DNA of 64,000 bases. Origin: Haloquadratum walsbyi J07HQW1. GTDB lineage: Archaea > Halobacteriota > Halobacteria > Halobacteriales > Haloferacaceae. Location: contig KE356560.1 in NCBI GenBank assembly GCA_000415965.1, positions 508,936 through 572,935 on the forward strand, written 5' to 3'. The notes under the pieces were generated by a model, which was given only the letters and a program-made list of their open reading frames with translations, ran no database searches and had not been told where the DNA came from. The position numbers and the translations under genes were made by a program. How positions within the stretch are numbered: the stretch's first letter is position 1; every line of letters begins with the position of its first letter. Positions 46,089 to 54,866 of the stretch are shown here, piece after piece.

Positions 46089-46210
46089 CATCTGTTGGGA
46101 CTGTGTGTTTCTTCATCAGTATGTAAAAAACGGAACGCGCAAACGAGCGTTTTCACTCAGTAACTGAGTGTCGTCTCGGAAAGAACCAGTTGTCAGAGTG
46201 CAACCAACTG
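46089..46210 (+). repeat. 122-bp MITE, family 1 copy 4
   Basis: The most diverged copy. It has CATCTGTTGGGACTGTG at the left and GCAACCAACTG at the right. The hairpin arms are AACGC and GCGTT. Flanking tetranucleotides are GTAA and CTAA, again close to a 4-bp target duplication. It is in a spacer between DUF7533 and the frameshifted membrane protein; the rest of 45991-46477 has no gene. Confidence 0.65.
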
Positions 46211-46477
46211 CTAAAAGTGTGATGATACATTATCGAAGACATGGAACTTTTATTTATTCTATTCATTTACGTAGCTCGTAATCACGCTTACAATAACAGT
46301 AATTGAAAACACGCCTATTCTATTCAGTAGTGCTTCCAAGCTTCGGTTGATGTTAGAAGGGGCTCAGAGCAAGAGGAATACTGTCGTCCACACATATAAA
46401 AAGACAATCAATTTAACATTCAGACTCAGATATGAGGCTCTGTTGAAGCCCTTAGCAGTAGGTCGCTTATCAATATC

Positions 46478-47180
46478 TCATCTGACTCCGTCAACGCTGT
46501 AGAGATCGGTCAAGGTCAATACGAACAAGATGATCAGGAACGCGCCAAAGAAGGCTTCGATACTCGGTATAAGACTCAGAACGGAGGAAATATCGGCTTG
46601 CGGTGTCCCGGCAATAAACGCCACAAACGACTGAAAGCTGAACTTGAGACTCTCAGCGACGCCAATCTCTCGGATAAACGGATACAGCCCCGAAAACAGA
46701 AGGATCGTCAGAAAGGAGACTCCGAACGTCCGAAGCAGGCGCTCACCATATCCACACGAGATGTTGTACAACCAATTAGAGATCCACTTGATTGTCGAGA
46801 GGGTTTTCCACAAGGCTATTTCCGGCGAACTCATCTTGTACAAGTGTTTCTGTCTTCTGTAGTACATCTCTTTCAGGAAAAATTCGGACGCTGCATCACT
46901 ATCACCGATGACCTTGGCACCGTTTTTAGCTTGCAAGTATGTCGTCTCCAACTCACTTGGATCATCATTCGTTTTTTCCACGCTGCTGTTCGTTCGGTGG
47001 ATACGTCGGAGAGAGTTCGCGTTTGTAGTCTGTAAAATCGAAACCATCGAATTCTGTCTGAGGGAAAGAACTAATCACGCTCGTGAGTGGATTGATGAAC
47101 GACGATGAATTGCCCGACAAAAATTCGCGGTGCAGACTGAATAAAGAAATCGTATTACCAACACATAATAAGCTTCGCAC
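46478..47180 (-). pseudogene. Frameshifted membrane protein (C-terminus of a pentapeptide-type protein)
   Basis: The upstream frame reads PQTEFDGFDFTDYKRELSPTY and ends after a run of six A (plus-strand T at 46972-46977). The next frame takes over with DDPSELETTYLQAKNGAKVIGD and EFFLKEMYYRRQKHLYKM, then two membrane helices near 46500-46730 (LRTFGVSFLTILLFSGLYPF and FFGAFLIILFVLTLTDLYSV). LQAKNGAK..GD..A is typical of the C-terminus of haloarchaeal pentapeptide-repeat membrane proteins. The pentapeptide part is missing, so the gene is both truncated and frameshifted. Confidence 0.7.
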
Positions 47181-47461
47181 TGTGAACGACCCGCCCTATT
47201 CACCCTTTGAGGACAGTCAAGAGGGCTGTGGAATATCCAGATTTGCCATCGAATGGTGGACCGTGGAATGTGTTTGTGCTATCGGATTCACTCGGCGTTC
47301 CCGAGATTGCTAGTTTCGGTCGCACACCAGCACTCACAGATTTCTGGGGGACATCTGAAGACGCGGGTATTCTCCGTGCTCTCTGTACCCAATAGAATAT
47401 TTCTGTTAGTATGCTGAGTCTGAGGTCGATTCCGAGTCCAAGTCCACGTCTACGTCTACTA

Positions 47462-48874
47462 TCATGACGAATATGAGTCTGCTGTGGGTGTCAATGACCG
47501 ATTTATACTATCTGATGAATCAGTTTGATTCCCAGCAATCGAGATTCCGTCTTCATGAATACTAATCACATCACAGAGTCGAACGCCCCCATCTTCCACA
47601 TTAAATATTCCTGGTGCGATTGCAAGGACGACCCCGGGTTTCAGTGTCATCTCAGAGTCAATGTAGGGACGCTCTCGTCGTGATAATCCAACCCCGTGTA
47701 TCATGGTATCAACAGTCTCGGAATGGTCGGTTGAGTTATCAGACGCGCTTGGATTAAACCCAAAGGCTGCAAGCTCCGCAAGAGCTTCGTTATAGATAGT
47801 CGCAAGTGATATTCCTGGCTCGGCTCTGTTGATTGCTGTCTCAAGTGCAGCCTCAACAGCAATGTGGGCTCGTCGTTCCCACCCACCCTCACTTTCGATA
47901 ACAATGGTCCGCCAAACGAGTCCATGATATCCGCTTGGACCGCGTGGGCAGATCCCAATTTGTATCGGGACGCCAGGCTGTATCGGAGTTGAGGTTGAGG
48001 ACAAGGTGCCCGCCGAGATATGTCTTGAGAGCTGTGACACTGTTGATTCGGTCGTTATCACACATACACAGTCCGCACCGCCGACTCCGCGACGAGCAAG
48101 TTCAACAGCTACAATCCGTTCAAGTTGTTGTGTGGTAACCGATTTCCCTCCTAACATTAATCGCTCATCGGTCACAGTCATATCTGTGAGTTGAGATTCA
48201 ATGCGATTGACTGCTGCGAGCCCTGCAGACTGCGCAATCCTAATCGCTTGACGTTCGGTAGCATCTTTCTCAATACGAGCGCTTGTCACCGCTGATGTTG
48301 ATTGAAGCGTGTATCCTGCCTGTTCAACATGAATCGCAGTGTCGTGTGGGATTGTCGCTGGGACAAGAACTGTTCGTGTGTCTGCACACTCCGTCTCTGT
48401 CTCCGTCTTCCGCGCCGAATCAAGAACGGCCGCTGCCTGGATGCCAATTGGATTAGAGTCCTGAGACACTGGAATCGTGATGTCTGAATCGGCATGATCA
48501 GTCTGCGTATCACCAGCAGTGGTTGTGTCATCATGACCTGTCAGGGAGTTGCTACAGTCAGTGTCAATTTGTTCATTGAGTGCACGATATTTCGTCCGCA
48601 TTGCTTGTTCAGCTGTTTCGGACTGGACACAGAGTGTCGGTCCTGAATTTGTATACACGTAGGCACTATTGAATGGGGATGATATCGCAGTGAGGTATCG
48701 AAACGAAGCTGTGGAGTGCTCACCGGTGGTGGTGTTGACAGCCACAAACCCAACTGCATCATGAGATTCAATTGCAGTCATAACAGGTCCCCGAGCTGGC
48801 GGGACAACAGCCGCTGGGTCGTTGATATCAAACTTGGTATCACCGAGACTACTAAACGGTATATGATCGCTCAC
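47462..48874 (-). CDS. M24-like (creatinase/aminopeptidase fold) protein, ligands degenerate
   Basis: A 470-residue protein with the M24 'pita-bread' fold in its C-terminal 250 residues: RGVGGADCVCVITTESTVS, IQIGICPRGPSGYHGLVWRTIVIESEGG, DTMIHGVGLSRRERPYID and LKPGVVLAIAPGIFNVEDGGVRLCDVI. In active members the metal ligands are two Asp, one His and two Glu. Here the Glu of EPG is Ala (APGIF) and the Glu of GVRxED is Cys, so the site is probably dead. A Thr/Asp-rich insert lies at about 115-160. It overlaps the helicase stop by four bases (ATGA), so the two are translationally coupled. Confidence 0.78.
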   Translation of the reverse strand: MSDHIPFSSLGDTKFDINDPAAVVPPARGPVMTAIESHDAVGFVAVNTTTGEHSTASFRYLTAISSPFNSAYVYTNSGPTLCVQSETAEQAMRTKYRALNEQIDTDCSNSLTGHDDTTTAGDTQTDHADSDITIPVSQDSNPIGIQAAAVLDSARKTETETECADTRTVLVPATIPHDTAIHVEQAGYTLQSTSAVTSARIEKDATERQAIRIAQSAGLAAVNRIESQLTDMTVTDERLMLGGKSVTTQQLERIVAVELARRGVGGADCVCVITTESTVSQLSRHISAGTLSSTSTPIQPGVPIQIGICPRGPSGYHGLVWRTIVIESEGGWERRAHIAVEAALETAINRAEPGISLATIYNEALAELAAFGFNPSASDNSTDHSETVDTMIHGVGLSRRERPYIDSEMTLKPGVVLAIAPGIFNVEDGGVRLCDVISIHEDGISIAGNQTDSSDSINRSLTPTADSYSS

Positions 48875-50727
48875 GCGTCCGGTTCAGGGGCTGGGACTGA
48901 CTCCTCCTGCGTTGCTGCAAGCAGGTTATCGACTGGTTCATCGCGAGTCTCATTATGAAGAAGAACACTAATCGGCAGGGTCGGTGCACCCCCGACAAGA
49001 TTTTCGAGTAATACAAGCCGTTCACGGGCACGTGACATCCCAACATAAAATACCCGCCGTTCGTTATCCGTAAGGATAGGGACTGGATCGGTCCGTGATG
49101 TAAACTCATCGACACCAGGGACTGTATCCTCATCGACGGATGCAGCCATCTGTTCGACGACCTTTTCTGTCAGATCAGTCGCCACGAACACATGATCTGC
49201 TTCCCGACCTTTTGCAGAATGGATTGTTCCAACACGAATACGGCTTGGGTCCATACCACGGTAGTCACCGTTGAAATATGCCTCAACAGATTTTCGCTGG
49301 AACGAAGTCACCTTTCTGAGCATATCGCCGGCTGCAGCCATATTTGGAGCGAACGGTGCGTATTCAGAGATTATGTCGGGCTCAATAGATAGCTCTGTTA
49401 AATCATCACCGTCAGCGGCTTCCTGTTGGTCATCGATATAATCAAACAATGCATCACGCTCTTTCGTGCCGAACGCAGACGCCTGAAGCATATCAGCAAG
49501 TCGCCGTGCTTGAAGTCCAGTCAGAGTTTCATCGCGGTCAAATCGCTCAATTCCGCGAACATATTGGGTGAGTCGGTCCGTCCACATCCGCTGGTCAGTG
49601 AGTGCTGAAAACGGCATTCCCAATGGGAGGAATTCATCGATAAACTGGAACATTTGGTATCGAGCACGAAATAAGATCATCAATGTCTCTTTCCCGTCGC
49701 TTCGCTCGATAGTGTGACGAACGTTGCGTGCGAGATCAAGCATCGATGGAGACTCGATTCCTTCAACAGTGCCTCCCTCTTTTCGGGGATGGAGGTCTTT
49801 TTCCTGTCGCTTATCAATATGTCGGATCTCTTGATTCACAACACTCAGAACGTTCGATGGGAGACGGTACGAATTCGGAAGTACAACATCTTCATCACGA
49901 TTCGCATCAAGTAACAGATTTGGATCAGCCCCCTGCCACGCATATACGACCTGATCATCGTCACCAGCGATCAGTACGCGATCAACGGTTGGTTTCCACT
50001 CTTCATAGACATCATACTGCAATGTGGTGATATCCTGGAATTCATCGATGACAAGATAATCTATCTGCGGGACGAGTGAGCGCTGTTTCACCCGTTCGAG
50101 CATATCGGCGAATCCAACCAGCCCATGATCACCTTTATATGACCGCCATGCCTGAATGACCTCTGGGACATGGATCCGATCGTCATCGGAGGGCCATGTT
50201 GGTGTATATTTGTTTCCCTCCTGTGCGTTTGGGTCAACGTCAGGTGGGAGTCGAACTTCCTCAACATTCCATTGAAATGGGACCTCATACCAATCAGCTA
50301 CATCACGTCGCGTTCGCTGAAGCCACTGGCTGGTGGCAATGATTTTATTCCCAAGTGTTGTTGACCGCGCTGTTCGACGACCTGCACCACCGTATTTGTC
50401 CTCGAATTCAACACCATATTCCTCACAGAACTCCTGTTTATCATTGTCACCGACGACATCACTCCGTGACAGATTTAATAACTCATAGGCCTTCGCGTGC
50501 ATCGTCGCGACATTGCCCTGAAGCGCGCGTGGAGAAATGTTAAGCCGCTCAGCAAGCCGTTCGCGCACCTCTGCCGCTGCGGCCCGTGTATATGACACAA
50601 CGAGGATATCACGAATAGTGACATCATCGGCATCAAGAATCTCATCAACCTGATCAAGTAACGCAGTGGTTTTCCCACTGCCGGGACCACCGAACAACCG
50701 GGTCACTTCGGTGTTAGCATCGCTCAT
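48871..50727 (-). CDS. UvrD/Rep-type superfamily 1 DNA helicase
   Basis: A 618-residue SF1A helicase. Motif I is GGPGSGKTTALLDQV (residues 13-27). VVSYTRAAAAEVRERL (Ia), YLVIDEFQDITTLQY (II, near 240), LIAGDDDQVVYAWQGA (III), SYRLPSNV (IV), VGTIHSAKGREADHVFV (V, near 510) and RVFYVGMSRARERLVLL (VI) follow in order. It would unwind DNA 3'-5' in repair or replication restart. The ATG at 50727 (MSDANTEVTRLFGG) is chosen over the ORF start at 50802. It is smaller than UvrD and has only short 1B/2B domains. It is coupled to the M24-like gene downstream. Confidence 0.93.
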   Translation of the reverse strand: MSDANTEVTRLFGGPGSGKTTALLDQVDEILDADDVTIRDILVVSYTRAAAAEVRERLAERLNISPRALQGNVATMHAKAYELLNLSRSDVVGDNDKQEFCEEYGVEFEDKYGGAGRRTARSTTLGNKIIATSQWLQRTRRDVADWYEVPFQWNVEEVRLPPDVDPNAQEGNKYTPTWPSDDDRIHVPEVIQAWRSYKGDHGLVGFADMLERVKQRSLVPQIDYLVIDEFQDITTLQYDVYEEWKPTVDRVLIAGDDDQVVYAWQGADPNLLLDANRDEDVVLPNSYRLPSNVLSVVNQEIRHIDKRQEKDLHPRKEGGTVEGIESPSMLDLARNVRHTIERSDGKETLMILFRARYQMFQFIDEFLPLGMPFSALTDQRMWTDRLTQYVRGIERFDRDETLTGLQARRLADMLQASAFGTKERDALFDYIDDQQEAADGDDLTELSIEPDIISEYAPFAPNMAAAGDMLRKVTSFQRKSVEAYFNGDYRGMDPSRIRVGTIHSAKGREADHVFVATDLTEKVVEQMAASVDEDTVPGVDEFTSRTDPVPILTDNERRVFYVGMSRARERLVLLENLVGGAPTLPISVLLHNETRDEPVDNLLAATQEESVPAPEPDA

Positions 50728-50850
50728 TGTACGTATACACACTCTTAGTGGTGATAAACCGTGTGCTTCTGCACTCAGTGTTAAATATCGGTGGTCACTC
50801 AATTACATACAGTACAATCGAACAAAAAATCACTACGCACAGAGACTGCA

Positions 50851-51036
50851 CTAACTCGACTCTGGATTCCACTCACAGACAGAACATACCATTGCAGACA
50901 TGTCATGCAGTGCACCGCAGTCAGGGCACTGTTTTTTATTATACGATTCCTCCCAGCTGGCGGGTTCTACCTCATGCCCACGGTCACTGAGGAACTGATC
51001 GAACAGTGCGTCATCAGAGGACGGTGCTGATTTCAT
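50851..51036 (-). CDS. Small zinc-finger protein (HVO_0416-like)
   Basis: A 61-residue protein beginning MKSAPSSDDALFDQFLSDRGHE. QCPDCGALHDMSAMVCSVCEWNP has two CxxC pairs forming a compact zinc ribbon. This matches a haloarchaeal small zinc-finger family (HVO_0416 type). Such proteins are common and mostly of unknown role, perhaps in nucleic acid binding. The start at 51036 is preferred over the longer ORF because the conserved part begins there. It is on the same strand and upstream of the helicase. Confidence 0.8.
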   Translation of the reverse strand: MKSAPSSDDALFDQFLSDRGHEVEPASWEESYNKKQCPDCGALHDMSAMVCSVCEWNPESS

Positions 51037-51213
51037 ACACGCTGTGATACTCGTTACCATCACTTATGTTTACCGCCAACATGAATCAACATATTCGGCT
51101 TAATCACAGAGACAAACTCAATCGAGTGACTCTCCTGTTGCATCATTTCTCACTGTGGTCGTCTCATATACTCACACAAAACGGTCTTGACAACTGGAGA
51201 CATAGAATCAATA

Positions 51214-51717
51214 ATGAAGTCCACTCCGTCACGCAATCCAGATACATATGAAACCGACCGCGCTCCTCCCTCTTCGGGAGACACGAACATCGGTTCTGGT
51301 CACAACTCAAGACGTGACCCTGACCCAGACCCAGACCCAGGTCCAGATCCGGACCCGGATACGAGTGGTATCTGGCATGCGTTTGTTCCACTCGGTCTTG
51401 TCACCGCAGAAATTGGCGTTCTCTTTGACTTGACACCGATAGCCGTAGGGGGACTTGTTCTTTTTGCACGAAGCATTGCCGGTGTTCTCGTTGAGATGCG
51501 TTTCGCTCGTGGGCCGGTGTATTTACTCACTGGTATCGGCTTACTTTACGCGCTTGCTGGGAGCGGGCTCGTCTATGCGTTTGGCGGGTCAACCGGGACA
51601 TTCGAGTTAGGATTCCGTGGGATTGCGCTTGCTGTCGCGGGTGGAGTGACGACCGCACTTGCTGCATGGCGCTGGTTTGAGACCGAAACGAGTGCAGGTC
51701 CCGGTGTTGGATCCTAA
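51214..51717 (+). CDS. Membrane protein with Asp-Pro repeat (DUF7541-like)
   Basis: A 167-residue protein. The first 55 residues are hydrophilic and include a DPDPDPDPGPDPDPD run encoded by a GACCCA/GATCCG hexamer repeat. Four hydrophobic segments follow (about residues 58-80, 83-100, 105-130, 135-155). This matches the haloarchaeal DUF7541 family, function unknown. The Met at 51214 is chosen because it directly precedes the charged start; an ORF start at 51187 adds nine residues. Confidence 0.75.
   Translation: MKSTPSRNPDTYETDRAPPSSGDTNIGSGHNSRRDPDPDPDPGPDPDPDTSGIWHAFVPLGLVTAEIGVLFDLTPIAVGGLVLFARSIAGVLVEMRFARGPVYLLTGIGLLYALAGSGLVYAFGGSTGTFELGFRGIALAVAGGVTTALAAWRWFETETSAGPGVGS
51316..51360 (+). 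repeat. GACCCA/GATCCG hexamer repeat (Asp-Pro codons)
   Basis: About seven hexamers in frame inside the DUF7541-like gene. They encode alternating Asp-Pro in the cytoplasmic N-terminal region, before the first membrane helix. Confidence 0.8.
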
Positions 51718-51780
51718 CATCAGCTACTGTATGTCTGTAATCACTTCCGGCAATCATTATGTGACCGATTGCTTCTATTT

Positions 51781-53310
51781 TTATTTCGCTACGTGGAAAT
51801 CTTGATCAAGATTGTATAATGATCCGTATTTCTCAGTTACATACGAGACGAATGCGTCTGCAGTAAATGATGAGCCGGTTGCCTGTTTAATGAGCTCATT
51901 TGTCTCATATCGCGCCCCGTGCTGGTGAATATTTGTTTGCAGCCACTCCCGTATCTTATCAAATGATCCAGCGGCAATCTGTGAATCAAGATCAGCAATC
52001 GATTCCTCAGCAGCAGCATACAACTGTGCAGCCATTGCTGATCCGAGTGAATATGTCGGGAAATATCCAATATTTCCGTGACTCCAATGAATATCCTGTA
52101 AACAGCCCTCAGCATCTGTCTCGGGTCTGATTCCGAGATACTCCTCGTATTTCTCATTCCAGACAGCTGGGACCTCTGCAACGTCGATGTCCCCAGCAAT
52201 CAATGCACGCTCAATCTCGTATCGAATCAGAATATGCAAATGATATGTAAGTTCATCTGCATTAACACGAATGAGATTGTCCTCATATACCTGATTTGCG
52301 GCTTCATATGCTTCATTAACGCTCAGGGTATCTGTTTGTGGAAAGTGTTTGTTCATCTGTGGTAGTAACACATCCCAGAACGCACGCGAGCGTCCAATAT
52401 GATTCTCCCACAATCGTGATTGTGATTCATGAACTGAGAGATCTCGATCCTCGCCAAGCGGCGTTGCATATGCATCATCCGATAGTCCCAGAGTATACAT
52501 TGCGTGACCGAATTCATGAATTGTTGAAAATAACGACCCAAGCGGATCAGTCTCGTTAAATCGCGTCGTGACTCGGGCATCGAAGCTTGTTCCCATCGAA
52601 AATGGATGTGGTGCTGTGTCAAGACGACCTCGCTCCCATGGGTATCCAAGTGTTGTGAGCACATCTCGACAAAGCGCTTCCTGATCGGCAGGCGAATATG
52701 TTCCCTGTGCTGTGAATGCGTCTGTCGCCAGTGTGGTCTCTGATGCACGGATGGCATCGATCATCGGAATAAGCGTTTCACGGATTGTTCGAAGAACCGA
52801 TTCCACGTGATCGAGTGACAGACACGGTTCAAACTCCTCAAGCAAGACCGCATACGGATCGCGAGTTGGGTCAATATGATCAGCGTACTCGCGGTTGAGT
52901 TCAACATGCCGTTGTAAATACGGGGCAAATGCATCGAAGTCATCGTCCGCCCTGGCAGATTCCCAAACTGAAAGCGCCTCTGAGGAGGTCTCAGACATCT
53001 CTGCGACGAGTGATTCCGGGACCGCTGTCGCTCGTTTGTGTTTTCGACGAATCTCTCGTACGGTCGCCTTTTCATCAGCTGAAAGTGACTCACCATTGGC
53101 ACGTAGTGTTTCCAGCGCGTCTGCAATCACATCATCAGTGAGTGCATCGTGTGCGACAGTCGAGAGTGCTGAAAGCTGTGCTGTTCGAGCTGGGGTCCCA
53201 TCCTCTGGCATTGTCACCTGCTGATCCCATGAAAGCACACTTTGCGCATGCTGAATATTTGCTATCTGTTCATACTGTTCACAAAGTGTTGTATATGCGT
53301 CTCCCGACAT
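51781..53310 (-). CDS. M32-family carboxypeptidase (carboxypeptidase Taq-like)
   Basis: A 509-residue zinc metallocarboxypeptidase. The metal motif HEFGH is at residues 265-269. Family motifs include SVLSWDQQVTMP near 24, DPLGSLFSTIHEFGHAMY, HESQSRLWENHIGRS near 294 and YSLGSAMAAQLY near 424. It removes C-terminal amino acids from peptides, with a broad preference. Length and fold are standard. The start is taken as MSGDAYTTL at 53310, three codons after the ORF's first Met. It is convergent with the DUF7541-like gene and followed upstream by an M20 hydrolase on the same strand. Confidence 0.95.
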   Translation of the reverse strand: MSGDAYTTLCEQYEQIANIQHAQSVLSWDQQVTMPEDGTPARTAQLSALSTVAHDALTDDVIADALETLRANGESLSADEKATVREIRRKHKRATAVPESLVAEMSETSSEALSVWESARADDDFDAFAPYLQRHVELNREYADHIDPTRDPYAVLLEEFEPCLSLDHVESVLRTIRETLIPMIDAIRASETTLATDAFTAQGTYSPADQEALCRDVLTTLGYPWERGRLDTAPHPFSMGTSFDARVTTRFNETDPLGSLFSTIHEFGHAMYTLGLSDDAYATPLGEDRDLSVHESQSRLWENHIGRSRAFWDVLLPQMNKHFPQTDTLSVNEAYEAANQVYEDNLIRVNADELTYHLHILIRYEIERALIAGDIDVAEVPAVWNEKYEEYLGIRPETDAEGCLQDIHWSHGNIGYFPTYSLGSAMAAQLYAAAEESIADLDSQIAAGSFDKIREWLQTNIHQHGARYETNELIKQATGSSFTADAFVSYVTEKYGSLYNLDQDFHVAK

Positions 53311-53467
53311 TATCATCACAAACCACGGTAGCGCAATTAACCCACCGCTCGTCAGGTGACGGGATAAATATCATCGTTCTTTTTGATGAAACCAAACAAT
53401 ACGTATAGATAACTTTGCTCACGCACGCAGACAACGTCCGTTTTGATGACAGAATAATCCCGTAATA

Positions 53468-54616
53468 TTAATTATCTAACCAGTATTCACCGTCGTTGAT
53501 GTGATGTTGTGATGGAACCGCACGATATATGTGATAACATCGCTCGATGGCATCAATCGAAACACTCTCTTGAGCAGTGTGTGCTTCTCCTGGCTCAGCA
53601 GCGCCGACGACAATACAGGTTGCCCCGGCGTCTGAGAGCCATCCAGCGTCGGTTGCATGTGGTTTCGTCACCTGTGTCGGCGTTGCTGCTGTTGCTGAGT
53701 GTACATCTGTTGCTACGTCTGTCACAAGGTTCAGAAAAGTCGAGTCATTACACGCCATCGGTGGGAGGTCCTGATCGATACTCCAGGTCACGCCCTCGAT
53801 GGCTGCCTGCTCAATTGGAACACGCTTGCCGGGGACAGTCCGTTCATCAACAGTGACCCGACAGACATCGGGAATACTATTCCATGCAGTCCCCCCATCA
53901 ATCTCAGTGACAGCTATACTCCCTTTGATCTCTGTTTCCATGACAGTCGCAACCGGTGGATCAACAGCAAGTTCTCGAAGGATGTCAATTGCATCCGAGG
54001 CACGGTAAATAGCATTGATTCCACAACCAATTTCACTCGCGTGAGCAGTTTCCCCGTGTGCCGTGAGCGTCGACCCCCGCCGTCCCTTGTGCGCAATGAC
54101 AACATCTGTTTGTTCTGTCCCAGCATAATTCGTTGAGCCTTCACCAACGATAGCGTACTCTGGGCAAAAACCATCATCAATCGCCGCCTGTGCACCAATG
54201 CCGCCATTTTCCTCACCGGTGAACGAGGCAAATACGACCTCAAGACCGTCAGCAGGAGTCATATCACGAAATGCAAGAAGCGCAGCGGCAAGTGACCCCT
54301 TCATATCTGCTGTACCGCGTCCGTACAGCCGTCCATTCTGCTTTGTCACTCGATACTCGCCATCACGCCTCACCTGTTGTTCATCAGGGGCAACAACATC
54401 ATGATGTCCGATAAGCGCGAGCGATATTGGACCTCCGCCGCGTCGAGCGATAATATTCCCGTGTGAGTCCTGTTGTACCGTTGCATTGGTGTTGCTTTCA
54501 ATCCAATTTTGAATTTTGTTACCGACAGCAACCGCGTCGTTATGACTTGGGGTTGAAACGAGCGTCTGTGTGAGTGAAACCAACTCATTACGAATATTCG
54601 TGCACTCGATAGACAT
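53468..54616 (-). CDS. M20-family metallohydrolase (DapE/ArgE-like)
   Basis: A 382-residue di-zinc amidohydrolase. GHHDVV (residues 70-75) holds the first His and GRGTADMKG (99-107) the bridging Asp (Asp104). FTGEENGGIGA (132-142) holds the catalytic and metal Glu pair. The dimerisation domain starts near residue 175. It is annotated as succinyl-diaminopimelate desuccinylase in haloarchaea, but archaeal substrate specificity is uncertain: acetylornithine, carboxy-lysine or other N-acyl amino acids are possible. It starts at MSIECTNIRN rather than the ORF's first Met, nine codons upstream. Confidence 0.9.
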   Translation of the reverse strand: MSIECTNIRNELVSLTQTLVSTPSHNDAVAVGNKIQNWIESNTNATVQQDSHGNIIARRGGGPISLALIGHHDVVAPDEQQVRRDGEYRVTKQNGRLYGRGTADMKGSLAAALLAFRDMTPADGLEVVFASFTGEENGGIGAQAAIDDGFCPEYAIVGEGSTNYAGTEQTDVVIAHKGRRGSTLTAHGETAHASEIGCGINAIYRASDAIDILRELAVDPPVATVMETEIKGSIAVTEIDGGTAWNSIPDVCRVTVDERTVPGKRVPIEQAAIEGVTWSIDQDLPPMACNDSTFLNLVTDVATDVHSATAATPTQVTKPHATDAGWLSDAGATCIVVGAAEPGEAHTAQESVSIDAIERCYHIYRAVPSQHHINDGEYWLDN

Positions 54617-54866
54617 ACTACCATGTGCTATCGCCAGTGACAAATGTCTCAGGGTAATGAATCAAGTAATTTCGATACTGTATGAACTGCTGAGTATCGT
54701 CTCTCCAGAATTTATGATTCGGAAGCGATTGTGATTATTGACAAGCAGAATATCGCTTCGACTCTTGCCTCCCGATGAGTGTCATTGGCAACACTCACTG
54801 GGATATGACAGTCAAAACCCGATGTGATGTCACATCCTTATCCCGCTGCCACACTAACCAATAGAT

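Noticed and set aside
47207-47395. 62-codon plus ORF ending GTSEDAGILRALCTQ
   Set aside because: No family is recognised and it lies in the spacer beside a frameshifted gene. Chance is not excluded, so it was left out.
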